10,627 nucleotides of DNA from Chloroflexia bacterium (GTDB lineage: Bacteria; Chloroflexota; Chloroflexia; Thermomicrobiales; UBA6265): positions 1 to 10,627 of the forward strand of contig JACCVC010000007.1 of the NCBI GenBank assembly GCA_013698305.1. The letters are read 5' to 3'. Both the position numbers and the translations under genes were made by a program. Below are positions 1 to 6,419 of this stretch, one piece after another. The first letter of the stretch is position 1. The number at the start of each line of letters is the position of its first letter. The notes below the pieces were generated by a model. The model made no database searches, had not been told where the DNA came from, and was given only the letters and a program-made list of their open reading frames with translations.

Positions 1-932
1 GCGGGGATGAAGCCGCCCTCCGGGTCGACCTCGATCTCGTACCGGAAATCCGGATCGTCCGCCGCGACCGCATCCAGCATGGCGACGATCTCCGCGGTCA
101 CGCTCTCCTTTGTTTCACCGGGAATCAGCCGACGGTCGACCGAGATCTTCGCCTCGCCCGGCACCACGTTGTGCGCGACACCGGCCTTGATCATGTTGAC
201 GCTGATCACCGGGTGTCCGATTGAGGGATGGAACTTGTCGATGTCACCTTCGAGGGCAAGAATCCCCTTGGCCGCTTTGGCAAGCGCGTTGATACCCGTC
301 ATCCTCGCCACGGCGGTGTGCGACGCCCGCCCAATAAAGGTGATATCGAAACCAAGGATGCCGCGCTCGGCGTTCCGGACCTTGAGTTGGCTTCCCTCGC
401 CGATGAAGACGTAGTCTGGCTTCGGCACCAGCCCCGCCTCGATCTGCTCCAGCACGTGCAACGTGCCATACACCGCGCTGGTCTCCTCGTCGCTGACCAC
501 GTGCGCCATCAACGCGCCGTCGAGATCTGCATCCCGGAACAGCTCCAGCATCGTCAACATCACGCCAACCGAGCTCTTCATATCCGATGATCCGCGCCCG
601 AACAGCTTCTTGCCATCATCGGACACCACCGGTTCAAACGGTCCTGCCTTCCAGCTGCTGGCGTCGGAAACAGGCACCGTATCGAGATGACCGTTCATCG
701 CAATCACCGGGCCGTTCTCGGGATCGCCGACCCAGGCGATCACGTTCGGTCGAGCCGGGTCCTTCGCCGTGACGATGTAGGAGATTCCTCGCTGCTCGCA
801 CCAGCATTCGACGAAGTCCATCACGTCCTTCTCGTTCCCGCTCACGCTGGGAATCGAGATCAGCGAGCTGGCCACCTCGACGATGGTCTCTCGCGAGACG
901 CGGTCTGGCCAGGCAGTCGTAGTTGAGGACAT
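1..932 (-). CDS. M20-family metallopeptidase (ArgE/DapE-like deacylase), 3' end outside window
   Basis: This is a cytosolic two-metal hydrolase of the M20 family (peptidases, ArgE/DapE-type deacylases). It runs in from the right and is cut by the window edge after about 310 residues. Visible family motifs are GHLDTVP at residues 81-87 (metal ligand His82 and supporting Asp84), GRGSSDMK at 112-119 (bridging Asp117), SDEE at 147-150 (general base Glu149, ligand Glu150) and Glu179 in IGEGSQ. GRASHTAVA at 201-209 carries the His of the lid/dimerisation domain. The last metal ligand, a C-terminal His, would lie beyond the edge. The ATG at 932 has only a weak Shine-Dalgarno-like GGAAAGTGAG. The gene follows the darA terminator, so it probably has its own promoter, though I see no clear one. 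The substrate cannot be read from the sequence: acetylornithine, succinyl-diaminopimelate or a dipeptide are all possible. Confidence 0.9.
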   Translation of the reverse strand, partial: MSSTTTAWPDRVSRETIVEVASSLISIPSVSGNEKDVMDFVECWCEQRGISYIVTAKDPARPNVIAWVGDPENGPVIAMNGHLDTVPVSDASSWKAGPFEPVVSDDGKKLFGRGSSDMKSSVGVMLTMLELFRDADLDGALMAHVVSDEETSAVYGTLHVLEQIEAGLVPKPDYVFIGEGSQLKVRNAERGILGFDITFIGRASHTAVARMTGINALAKAAKGILALEGDIDKFHPSIGHPVISVNMIKAGVAHNVVPGEAKISVDRRLIPGETKESVTAEIVAMLDAVAADDPDFRYEIEVDPEGGFIP

Positions 933-969
933 GAAGTTGACTCACTTTCCGGAACTTATCATCGAACGA

Positions 970-1007
970 AAGACAATCACCGTCCCGATTCTACCCGGAA
1001 CGGTGAT
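970..1007 (-). terminator. Rho-independent terminator after darA
   Basis: The arms 976-986 and 997-1007 form an 11-bp stem with one G-U pair around a 10-nt loop. On the minus strand it is followed by TTGTCTTTCG, which is T-rich enough for a moderate terminator. It lies 55 bp past the darA stop and separates darA from the M20 peptidase gene. Confidence 0.6.
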
Positions 1008-1061
1008 ATTCGCATGTTCATGTTGGTTGTCTCTGATCTGAAGCGGTGGTACTGCTCCCGA

Positions 1062-1391
1062 TCAAATACGCTCGAACCTGGAGACTTCGGCCACGAACAC
1101 CACCGCGCCGCCGACCTCAACCTCGAAGTTCTCCGGCATGTAGAGCAGGCCCGGCTCCAGCGCCGGCGAATACGGCACGGCGATCTGTGTCCGCCGCCGG
1201 GCGGTTCGTCGCAGGATGCCCAGCACTCCCTGCACGCCCTCGTCCTCGACGCCGATCATCAGGCTGGTGTTGCCCGTGCGCAGGAAAGAGCCGGTCGTGC
1301 TGATCTTGGTGAACCGGTATCCCGCCTCGACGAGCGCCTCGGTGAGCGCATCCGTATCTTCGTCCTGAACAATCGCGATAATGAGTTTCAT
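1062..1391 (-). CDS. darA: Cyclic-di-AMP receptor, DarA/PstA family (PII-like)
   Basis: The product has 109 residues, the usual length of the DarA/PstA family (COG3870, formerly DUF970). It has the family's opening MKLIIAIVQDED, then a TGSFLRTGN segment at residues 33-41 and LMIGVEDEGV at 44-53. The central stretch rich in Arg (61-68) and the C-terminal strand GGAVVFVAEV (94-103) complete a ferredoxin-like PII fold. Family members are trimeric cytosolic proteins that bind the second messenger c-di-AMP at subunit interfaces, and their downstream targets are mostly unknown. The ATG at 1391 was chosen over longer in-frame alternatives because GGAGGAGG precedes it and family similarity starts exactly there. 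The gene stands alone: 210 bp after the phosphatase stop, with its own putative promoter and terminator. Confidence 0.9.
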   Translation of the reverse strand: MKLIIAIVQDEDTDALTEALVEAGYRFTKISTTGSFLRTGNTSLMIGVEDEGVQGVLGILRRTARRRTQIAVPYSPALEPGLLYMPENFEVEVGGAVVFVAEVSRFERI

Positions 1392-1400
1392 CGGCGCTTT

Positions 1401-1408
1401 CCTCCTCC
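1401..1408 (-). promoter_or_regulatory. Strong ribosome binding site of darA
   Basis: GGAGGAGG on the minus strand ends 9 nt before the ATG at 1391. It fixes that start against the in-frame upstream codons. Confidence 0.8.
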
Positions 1409-1551
1409 GGCAGTGCTTCGCCAGCGGCGCTGGCATGTCGGGGTCGCTCGATATCCCACTCGTGACCGACAGGTCGCTGTCGGCGTCCGTCCCGGCAACC
1501 GTTCGGTAGTGTCGCAATGACTACAGAACCGAGCAACCTGCTGGTGAGGCG

Positions 1552-1560
1552 AGTCTAGCA
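1552..1560 (-). promoter_or_regulatory. Possible extended -10 promoter for darA
   Basis: The minus strand reads TGCTAGACT, an extended -10 box (TGn plus TAGACT), without a good -35. Transcription from it would give a leader of about 150 nt ahead of darA. That leader holds two short perfect hairpins (1466-1483 and 1420-1434). Assignment is by eye only. Confidence 0.35.
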
Positions 1561-1601
1561 GATTCCTCTTCCCCAATACGGCATCGTGCGCTTCAGCCGG
1601 G

Positions 1602-2396
1602 CTACCCGATCTCCGCGAGGATCTCGGTGAGTACGGCCCGATGAAGCTCGGGATTCGCGGCAATGACGCCATCGTCCTCGACCTTGAACGGCGTCCCGAC
1701 CAAGCCGGTAACGAGCGCTCCCGCCTCCGACGCGATCAGTGCGCCGGCTGCCTTGTCCCACGGCTGCACCGGACGCTCCCAATAGCCGTCCAGCCTACCA
1801 GCGGCGACGTAACAGAGGTTCAAGGCAGCCGCGCCGTCGCGGCGAACGCCCTGCGTCTGGTCATTGAATCGCACCCACAGCCGGCTGCTCTCGTCCCGTG
1901 CGGTCAGGTCGTACGGAAACCCGGTCGCCAGCAACGAGCTCAGCAGCGCGGTCTGGGTTGTCACGACGATCGGCGTACCGTTCAACCTGGCGCCCATCCC
2001 CTTCGCCGCGTCGAACATCTCGTCGCGCATCGGGTCATACACCGCGCCGACAACCACCTCACCGTCGTATTCCAGCGCGATCGAGGTGGCGAAGTGCGGG
2101 TAGCGATGCGCGAAGTTGGTCGTCCCATCCAGAGGATCAACCACCCAACGCCAGGCGCCGCGGCCGATCGCGCCGGTCGACCCCTCTTCGGCCAGCAAAA
2201 GGTGCTCGGGGAACCGCTCGCGGATTGCGGCGGCGATCAGCGCCTCCGACGCGCGATCAGCGTCGGTGACGAGATAGATCACGCCCTTGTGATTGACATC
2301 CCTCGGACCATCGAACCGCTCCCGCAAGAGAGTTCCAGCTTCCCAGGCCAGACTGACCGCGAATTCTTGCGCCTGGGCGATTTCTGACTCGATCAT
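1602..2396 (-). CDS. Inositol monophosphatase family protein (SuhB-like)
   Basis: The product has 264 residues, typical of the Mg-dependent inositol monophosphatase family, which also includes bifunctional fructose-1,6-bisphosphatases and 3'-phosphoadenosine phosphatases. Metal-binding motifs are present in order: LLLAEEG (Glu70, Glu71), WVVDPLDGTTNF at 84-95 (Asp87, Asp90) and QPWDKAAG at 211-218 (Asp214). Residues 44-49 (VTDADR) match the N-terminal conserved TDxD-like segment. The ATG at 2396 was chosen because CAGGGAGC precedes it and the family domain begins there. The longer alternative start at 2474 would run back through the repeat that ends tsaD. The gene follows tsaD by 28 bp, so it is probably co-transcribed with rimI and tsaD. 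The exact substrate is not readable. Confidence 0.9.
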   Translation of the reverse strand: MIESEIAQAQEFAVSLAWEAGTLLRERFDGPRDVNHKGVIYLVTDADRASEALIAAAIRERFPEHLLLAEEGSTGAIGRGAWRWVVDPLDGTTNFAHRYPHFATSIALEYDGEVVVGAVYDPMRDEMFDAAKGMGARLNGTPIVVTTQTALLSSLLATGFPYDLTARDESSRLWVRFNDQTQGVRRDGAAALNLCYVAAGRLDGYWERPVQPWDKAAGALIASEAGALVTGLVGTPFKVEDDGVIAANPELHRAVLTEILAEIG

Positions 2397-2424
2397 GCTG
2401 CTCCCTGCCTGCACATGTAACGTG

Positions 2425-3612
2425 CTATTCGTAGGGGAGAACCTTGTGTCCTCCCGCCATTTGGGCCGACACAAGGTCGGCCCCTACGCGATGCTGGTCT
2501 GCCCCGAACGCGAGCCTCGGGTAGGCATCCAGCGCCCAGGCATCGTCACCGTGCAGTGGCGTTCGGTGCCGCGCCAATCCGGCAATCATGGCCGCGTTGT
2601 CGGTGCAGAACGACAGATCCGGCCAAGACACCCCTGGACCATCCGCACCAAATCGCGCCTCCACTCGAGACGCGAGCCGATCCCGCAGCGCCCGGTTGGC
2701 GGCAACACCACCCGCCAGCACCAGCGACGCCGCGCCGGTTCGCTCCAGCGCCCACAAGGCCTTGGTCACGAGCACATCGACGATCGCCTCCTCGAATGAC
2801 GCGGCGAAGTCCGCCACCGGGAACCCTTCCCGGAACGTCGGCGGCGTGTGCGTCGGGAATACCGTCGCCTCGTCCAAAAGTCTCGGCTCGTCCGGCTCTC
2901 GCCAATCCTGCGCATGGCGCAACAACGCCGTCTTCAATCCCGAGAAACTGAAATCGAGCGAGCCGTCCAGCAAGGAACGGGGCAGCGGAATCGCCGTCCT
3001 GTCGCCGTCCACGGCCATTCGCTGGATCGCCGGCCCTCCCGGATAGCCGAGCCCAAGCAGCCGCGCGCCCTTGTCGAATGCCTCACCCGCCGCGTCGTCC
3101 AGCGTCTCGCCGAGCAGTGTCGACGACTCCTGACTCTCCATCAGAATTAGAGCGGTATGCCCGCCCGACACCAGCAGGGCGACGGCAGGCAGCTCTGGGG
3201 ATTGGCGCTCATCGCCCTCGGGACGCAGCCAGTTTGCGTAGACGTGAGCTTCCAGATGGTTGACCGGGATCAGCGGCAGGTCCCACGACATCGCCAGAGC
3301 CTTGGCGGTGTTGACGCCCACCAGCAGCGACCCCGCCAGCCCGGGACCGTGCGTGACCGCGATCGCGTCGATGTCACCCGCCGTAACACCCGCCTCCTCC
3401 ATCGCCGCCTCGATCACCGGCGTGATCGCCGTGATCTGTCCGCGAGCCGCCAGTTCCGGCACCACCCCGCCATGGTTGCGATGCAACGCGATCTGTGACG
3501 AGATCACGTTCGAGCGCACTTGCACGCCATCGACCACAACCGCCGCGGCTGTCTCGTCGCACGAGGTCTCGATACCAAGGATCACGGGACGCTCGGGCAA
3601 CGTAACGGTCAT
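2425..3612 (-). CDS. tsaD: tRNA N6-adenosine threonylcarbamoyltransferase TsaD
   Basis: TsaD transfers the threonylcarbamoyl group from threonylcarbamoyl-AMP to A37 of ANN-decoding tRNAs (t6A), working with TsaB and TsaE. The ASKHA-fold signatures are clear: ILGIETSCDETAAA at 11-24, GGVVPELAAR at 48-57, the iron ligands His119 and His123 in NHLEAH, LVSGGHTAL at 147-155 and FSFSGLKTA at 221-229. LAGGVAANRALR lies at 299-310 and CTDNAAMIA at 336-344 (ligand Asp338). At 395 residues it is longer than the usual ~340. Part is an insertion around 236-265, and part is a tail after LDAYPRLAFG (361-370) whose last ~20 residues are encoded by a palindromic repeat. Its ATG overlaps the rimI stop (ATGA), implying translational coupling. 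No tsaB or tsaE is in the window. Confidence 0.97.
   Translation of the reverse strand: MTVTLPERPVILGIETSCDETAAAVVVDGVQVRSNVISSQIALHRNHGGVVPELAARGQITAITPVIEAAMEEAGVTAGDIDAIAVTHGPGLAGSLLVGVNTAKALAMSWDLPLIPVNHLEAHVYANWLRPEGDERQSPELPAVALLVSGGHTALILMESQESSTLLGETLDDAAGEAFDKGARLLGLGYPGGPAIQRMAVDGDRTAIPLPRSLLDGSLDFSFSGLKTALLRHAQDWREPDEPRLLDEATVFPTHTPPTFREGFPVADFAASFEEAIVDVLVTKALWALERTGAASLVLAGGVAANRALRDRLASRVEARFGADGPGVSWPDLSFCTDNAAMIAGLARHRTPLHGDDAWALDAYPRLAFGADQHRVGADLVSAQMAGGHKVLPYE
2430..2488. repeat. 59-bp REP-like double hairpin overlapping the tsaD 3' end
   Basis: The two ends are exact inverted copies (CGTAGGGG and CCCCTACG), and the 26-bp arms 2430-2455 and 2463-2488 match at 21 positions. 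Each arm is itself palindromic: GGGCCGAC-CTTGT-GTCGGCCC in one, GGGAGGAC-ACAAG-GTTCTCCC in the other (one G-U pair). This is two head-to-head REP-type units. It lies inside the tsaD reading frame, 3 nt from the stop codon. Confidence 0.85.
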
Positions 3613-4256
3613 GACGAAAGATCCAGTTCAACCGCGGACGCCAGGCGATGGAGGATACCCTGTCGTAGCCGCTCGATCGAGTCCCGATACGCCGGGTCGC
3701 GAAACGAGTCCGACCACATGATGAAGGCGTCCTCGTGGTTGTCACTGTAGTAGCTTGGCCGCCGGCCTTGCACCGTGAATCCATATTTGCGATACAGCGC
3801 CTGAGCCGCCTGGTTGCTCACCCGTACCTCGAGCGTGACCCACGTCGCCCGCCGCTGGATCGCCTCGTCCAGGAGCGCGACGAAGAGGTACTCGCCCAGT
3901 CCCTTGCCCTGCTCATCCGGCTCCACGCCGATAGTGGTGATGTGCGCCTCATCGAGCAGCACCCACATCCCGCCGAATCCCAGGATCGGGCAGCGTTCTC
4001 GACCGCCCGGCTTTCGCAGAAAGGTTAGGAAGGGGATACGCCCGGCATCCTCGCCATTGGTCCCGACGCTCCGTGGCGCAGTCGAGAGCGCCTTTGGTCC
4101 GTCGGGATCATCGCGCAGCACGATGTAAAAGTTCTGGCTTGGATACCGGAGCTCTCGCCGGTAAGCAGAGGCAGGCCAAGGCGTCGCGAAGCAGCGTTGC
4201 TCGACCCTGCTCACCTCGTCGATGTCGTCGATTGTCATCTCGTCTATGACATACAC
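3609..4256 (-). CDS. rimI: GNAT acetyltransferase, RimI-like (ribosomal protein S18 N-alanine acetyltransferase family)
   Basis: This is a GNAT-fold N-acetyltransferase placed directly before tsaD, the classic position of rimI. RimI acetylates the N-terminal alanine of ribosomal protein S18. With the GTG start at 4256 the protein has 215 residues, against about 150 for typical RimI. Motifs are the start-helix segment MTIDDIDEVSRVEQ (7-20), the acetyl-CoA loop EQGKGLG at 115-121, and ALYRKYGF followed by RRPSYY near the end. The extra length is a roughly 40-residue insertion at about 49-88, between the second and third strands, and a C-terminal tail. The GTG start is favoured by an upstream AAGG and by where family similarity begins. 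ATG at 4238 or TTG at 4316 are alternatives. Its TGA overlaps the tsaD ATG. Confidence 0.85.
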   Translation of the reverse strand: MYVIDEMTIDDIDEVSRVEQRCFATPWPASAYRRELRYPSQNFYIVLRDDPDGPKALSTAPRSVGTNGEDAGRIPFLTFLRKPGGRERCPILGFGGMWVLLDEAHITTIGVEPDEQGKGLGEYLFVALLDEAIQRRATWVTLEVRVSNQAAQALYRKYGFTVQGRRPSYYSDNHEDAFIMWSDSFRDPAYRDSIERLRQGILHRLASAVELDLSS

Positions 4257-4345
4257 GGTGCGGCGAACCTTCAGGCGTTCATCATGCGCGGTCACCAACC
4301 CTGGCCACACCGGCAATCATCTCGAAACCAGCCATCCTCTTGCTG

Positions 4346-4351
4346 TACAAT
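4346..4351 (+). promoter_or_regulatory. Possible -10 box of tRNA-Leu
   Basis: TACAAT lies 13 nt before the first tRNA base, so transcription would start about 7 nt ahead of the mature 5' end. No convincing -35 is seen at 16-18 bp. Confidence 0.4.
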
Positions 4352-4364
4352 TCTCGACCGACAG

Positions 4365-4448
4365 GCCGGAGTGGCGGAACGGCAGACGCAGCGGACTCAA
4401 AATCCGCCGGGGCAACCCATGGGAGTTCGAATCTCCCCTTCGGCACCA
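4365..4448 (+). tRNA. tRNA-Leu(CAA)
   Basis: An 84-nt class II tRNA with encoded CCA (4446-4448). The acceptor stem pairs 4365-4371 with 4438-4444 (one G-U). The anticodon stem GCGGA/TCCGC (4391-4395, 4403-4407) encloses loop CTCAAAA, giving anticodon CAA at 4398-4400, which reads codon UUG. A long variable arm (GGG/CCC around 4409-4418) and the T arm GGGAG-TTCGAAT-CTCCC (4421-4437) follow. It lies on the opposite strand to all neighbouring genes. Confidence 0.97.
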
Positions 4449-4453
4449 CACAG

Positions 4454-5173
4454 TTACCAGAGCATCTCTGGCAAGAATACGATGACCCCGACCGCTTCAC
4501 GCACCACATAGCCGAACTCGGTCGCCGACCAGGGCCGGATCGGACTGTCCGTCGCGGCGGAGCCGTGCGCGTCGTAGCCGAGCTCGCCAAGCATCAACTC
4601 GCTGCGAAACAGGTGGAACCCGTCGCTCACGACCAGCACCTCGGGCAACTCCGATGGCGGCAGCACCGCGGGTAGTCCCTGCATGCTTTCCCACGTCGAG
4701 CGACCGTCGTTCTCCATCACGATCGCGTCTTCAGGCACGCCCTGTTCCGTCAGGTAACGATACCCGGTTTCTGCTTCGGTGAATGCGTCGCCTGGCTGCT
4801 GCCCGCCGGTCACGGCGATCCGTGGCGCGAGGCCGGCATTGTAGAGCGCCAGCGCCTGGTCCAGCCGCGCCTGGAGCACCGGAGATGGACGACCGTTGAA
4901 CTGCGCCGCGCCCATCACCACGATCGCGTCGACCTGTTGCGCCTCATCGGTTCGCGCCTGGACGTAGACCAGCGTGATGATCCCGAACACTGCGGCGACC
5001 ATGATCACGAAACACGCCGCAAGTAACGACACCGCCCACTTCAGGGCGCTTCGCCGCTTTGGCTTCGGGCTGACGACCGTGGTGGTGGAATCGGGGGATG
5101 GAAGCGGTTGTGACCGCGTAGCAGTGTTGGGATGGATGGCAGGCAGGGGCTGCGTGTCGCTCGTATTCGTCAT
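4454..5173 (-). CDS. YdcF/SanA-like DUF218 domain protein with one membrane anchor
   Basis: The product has 239 residues. It has a cytoplasmic tail rich in Pro, Ser and Thr with a basic end (KPKRRSALK at 37-45), then one hydrophobic span at about 46-70, then a DUF218 domain. Domain signs are VDAIVVMGAA (81-90), RLDQALALYNAG (103-114), APRIAVTGG (116-124), a GVPEDAIVMEN segment (145-155) and VLVVSDGFHLFRS (179-191). With basic residues on the N side, the domain should face outside. YdcF, SanA and ElyC relatives are linked to envelope and peptidoglycan-precursor traits, but the reaction is not established. The ATG at 5173 has a poor ribosome binding site (GGAG about 15 nt upstream). The gene follows the ureohydrolase by 98 bp with a palindromic repeat between. 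Its stop is 5 bp from the convergent tRNA. Confidence 0.85.
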   Translation of the reverse strand: MTNTSDTQPLPAIHPNTATRSQPLPSPDSTTTVVSPKPKRRSALKWAVSLLAACFVIMVAAVFGIITLVYVQARTDEAQQVDAIVVMGAAQFNGRPSPVLQARLDQALALYNAGLAPRIAVTGGQQPGDAFTEAETGYRYLTEQGVPEDAIVMENDGRSTWESMQGLPAVLPPSELPEVLVVSDGFHLFRSELMLGELGYDAHGSAATDSPIRPWSATEFGYVVREAVGVIVFLPEMLW

Positions 5174-5236
5174 GCGCGAAGCATGACACTCCGGATCACG
5201 TCACTGCAACGTGGGTGTGTACTCACATGTTCCGCA

Positions 5237-5267
5237 AATCCGCAGGGGCGGATTCCGCGTCCCTACG
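5237..5267. repeat. Short REP-like palindrome between the ureohydrolase and DUF218 genes
   Basis: A 7-bp perfect hairpin AATCCGC-AGGG-GCGGATT (5237-5254) merges with CGCAGGGGCG...CCCTACG ends (5241-5267). The outer sequence CGTAGGG, read on the minus strand, matches the ends of the repeat at 2430-2488, so this is probably a single unit of the same family. It sits 4 bp past the ureohydrolase stop. It lacks a T run, so it is a doubtful terminator. Confidence 0.6.
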
Positions 5268-5271
5268 TGCT

Positions 5272-6417
5272 TTATGCCGGTTCCGATGGCGCAATCCCTT
5301 CATCCTCCCCATTGGTCAGACGCCCTAATTTGCCTTCCGACACCAGGATGCCGAGCACATCATTGATGATCCGTACCGCCAGCACCGAGGTGATGTCGGA
5401 TACGTCATAGGGCGGCGACACCTCGACCACCTCCATGCCCGCGATCCCCTCGCGGCAAAGTATCCGCAGCATCGCCAATGCCTCACGAGGCAGCAGGCCG
5501 CCCGCCTCAGGGGTGCCGGTGCCGGGCGCGAACGCGGGGTCGATGGAATCGATGTCGAATGAGAGAAAGACCGCCTTGGCGTCCTTCCAGGCGAGTTCCA
5601 GCGCCAGCTCGCACGTTCGCTCCAGCCCGAACCGGTCGACGTCGGTCAGGGTGATCACCGACGCTTGCCGCTCCCGCGAGACCTTCACGCCGCTCCGGTT
5701 GCCCAGCCAGCCGCCGATGCCGATCTGGACGAGATTCGCGGCGGGCGCGTTGGGGATATTTGTCGCGTGGAAGAACGGCGTGCCGTGCATCCGCTCGTCA
5801 ATGTTGTATTCGGAGATGTCGCTGTGCCGGTCGAAGTGGATGATGCCAATGTTGCCATCGATGTACGGCGCCATGCCGCGAATATCCGGGTAACCGACCG
5901 AGTGGTCTCCGCCCAGGATCACCGGGAAGATCGCGTGCTCGTGGATGTAACCGACCGCCTTGTCGATCTGGTCGAAGCTCTTCTCGATATTCGCCGGGAT
6001 CACGTTGACGTCGCCGGCATCGACCATGTCCAGCGATTCGAACAGGTCCACGCCCATCTCGAGGTTGTAGCCCGATGGTAGCCCCGACATCTTGCGAATC
6101 TCCTGCGGCCCGAACCGGGTGCCAGAGCGAAACGTCGTGCCCGCGTCCAGTGGCGCGCCGAGGAAGGCGACATCGGGCGAGCCAAGCTCGCGCATATCCT
6201 CCTGAAACGGCACGTTCATATAAGAGCCACCGTGCGACCACGTCCGCCGCGACCGGTTGAACAGCGGGATCGTGCGGTCCCGCACGCTCATCGACGACGG
6301 CAGTCCGCACTCCAATGCAAATGCCATGCGTTCCTTCGACCGACGCTCCGGGATCGACGCCTCGGCATCCGTCATCGCCTGTCCGTGAAGCTGCTCACGC
6401 CGCAACCGATCATCCAT
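5272..6417 (-). CDS. Ureohydrolase family protein; agmatinase-like, candidate guanidine hydrolase (GdmH type)
   Basis: This belongs to the arginase/agmatinase superfamily of dinuclear metal enzymes, which release urea from guanidino compounds. All six metal ligands are visible: His172 in GGDHS, Asp196, His198 and Asp200 in HFDRHSD, Asp288 and Asp290 in SFDIDSID, followed by GTGTPEAGGL at 300-308. At 381 residues it exceeds the ~300-320 of agmatinases by a roughly 75-residue N-terminal extension. The metal loop has Arg197 where agmatinases have Ala (DAHxD). From memory, the segments PANIEKSFDQI (141-151), DERMHGTPFFHATN (207-220), LVQIGIGGW (229-237) and GMEVVEVSPPYDVSD (327-341) resemble nickel-dependent guanidine hydrolases such as Synechocystis Sll1077. 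Agmatine or a guanidino acid remain possible substrates. The ATG at 6417 is preferred over 6423 because GAAAGGG sits 6 nt before it. It is translationally coupled to the acyl-CoA synthetase. Confidence 0.85.
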   Translation of the reverse strand: MDDRLRREQLHGQAMTDAEASIPERRSKERMAFALECGLPSSMSVRDRTIPLFNRSRRTWSHGGSYMNVPFQEDMRELGSPDVAFLGAPLDAGTTFRSGTRFGPQEIRKMSGLPSGYNLEMGVDLFESLDMVDAGDVNVIPANIEKSFDQIDKAVGYIHEHAIFPVILGGDHSVGYPDIRGMAPYIDGNIGIIHFDRHSDISEYNIDERMHGTPFFHATNIPNAPAANLVQIGIGGWLGNRSGVKVSRERQASVITLTDVDRFGLERTCELALELAWKDAKAVFLSFDIDSIDPAFAPGTGTPEAGGLLPREALAMLRILCREGIAGMEVVEVSPPYDVSDITSVLAVRIINDVLGILVSEGKLGRLTNGEDEGIAPSEPA

Positions 6418-6419
6418 GG

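Noticed and set aside
1641..2387. Plus-strand open frame of 248 codons
   Set aside because: It is the antisense shadow of the inositol monophosphatase gene, with no family motif.
2425..4448. Functional link between TsaD and the adjacent tRNA-Leu(CAA)
   Set aside because: t6A is made on tRNAs reading ANN codons, and this tRNA reads UUG, so the neighbourhood is probably incidental.
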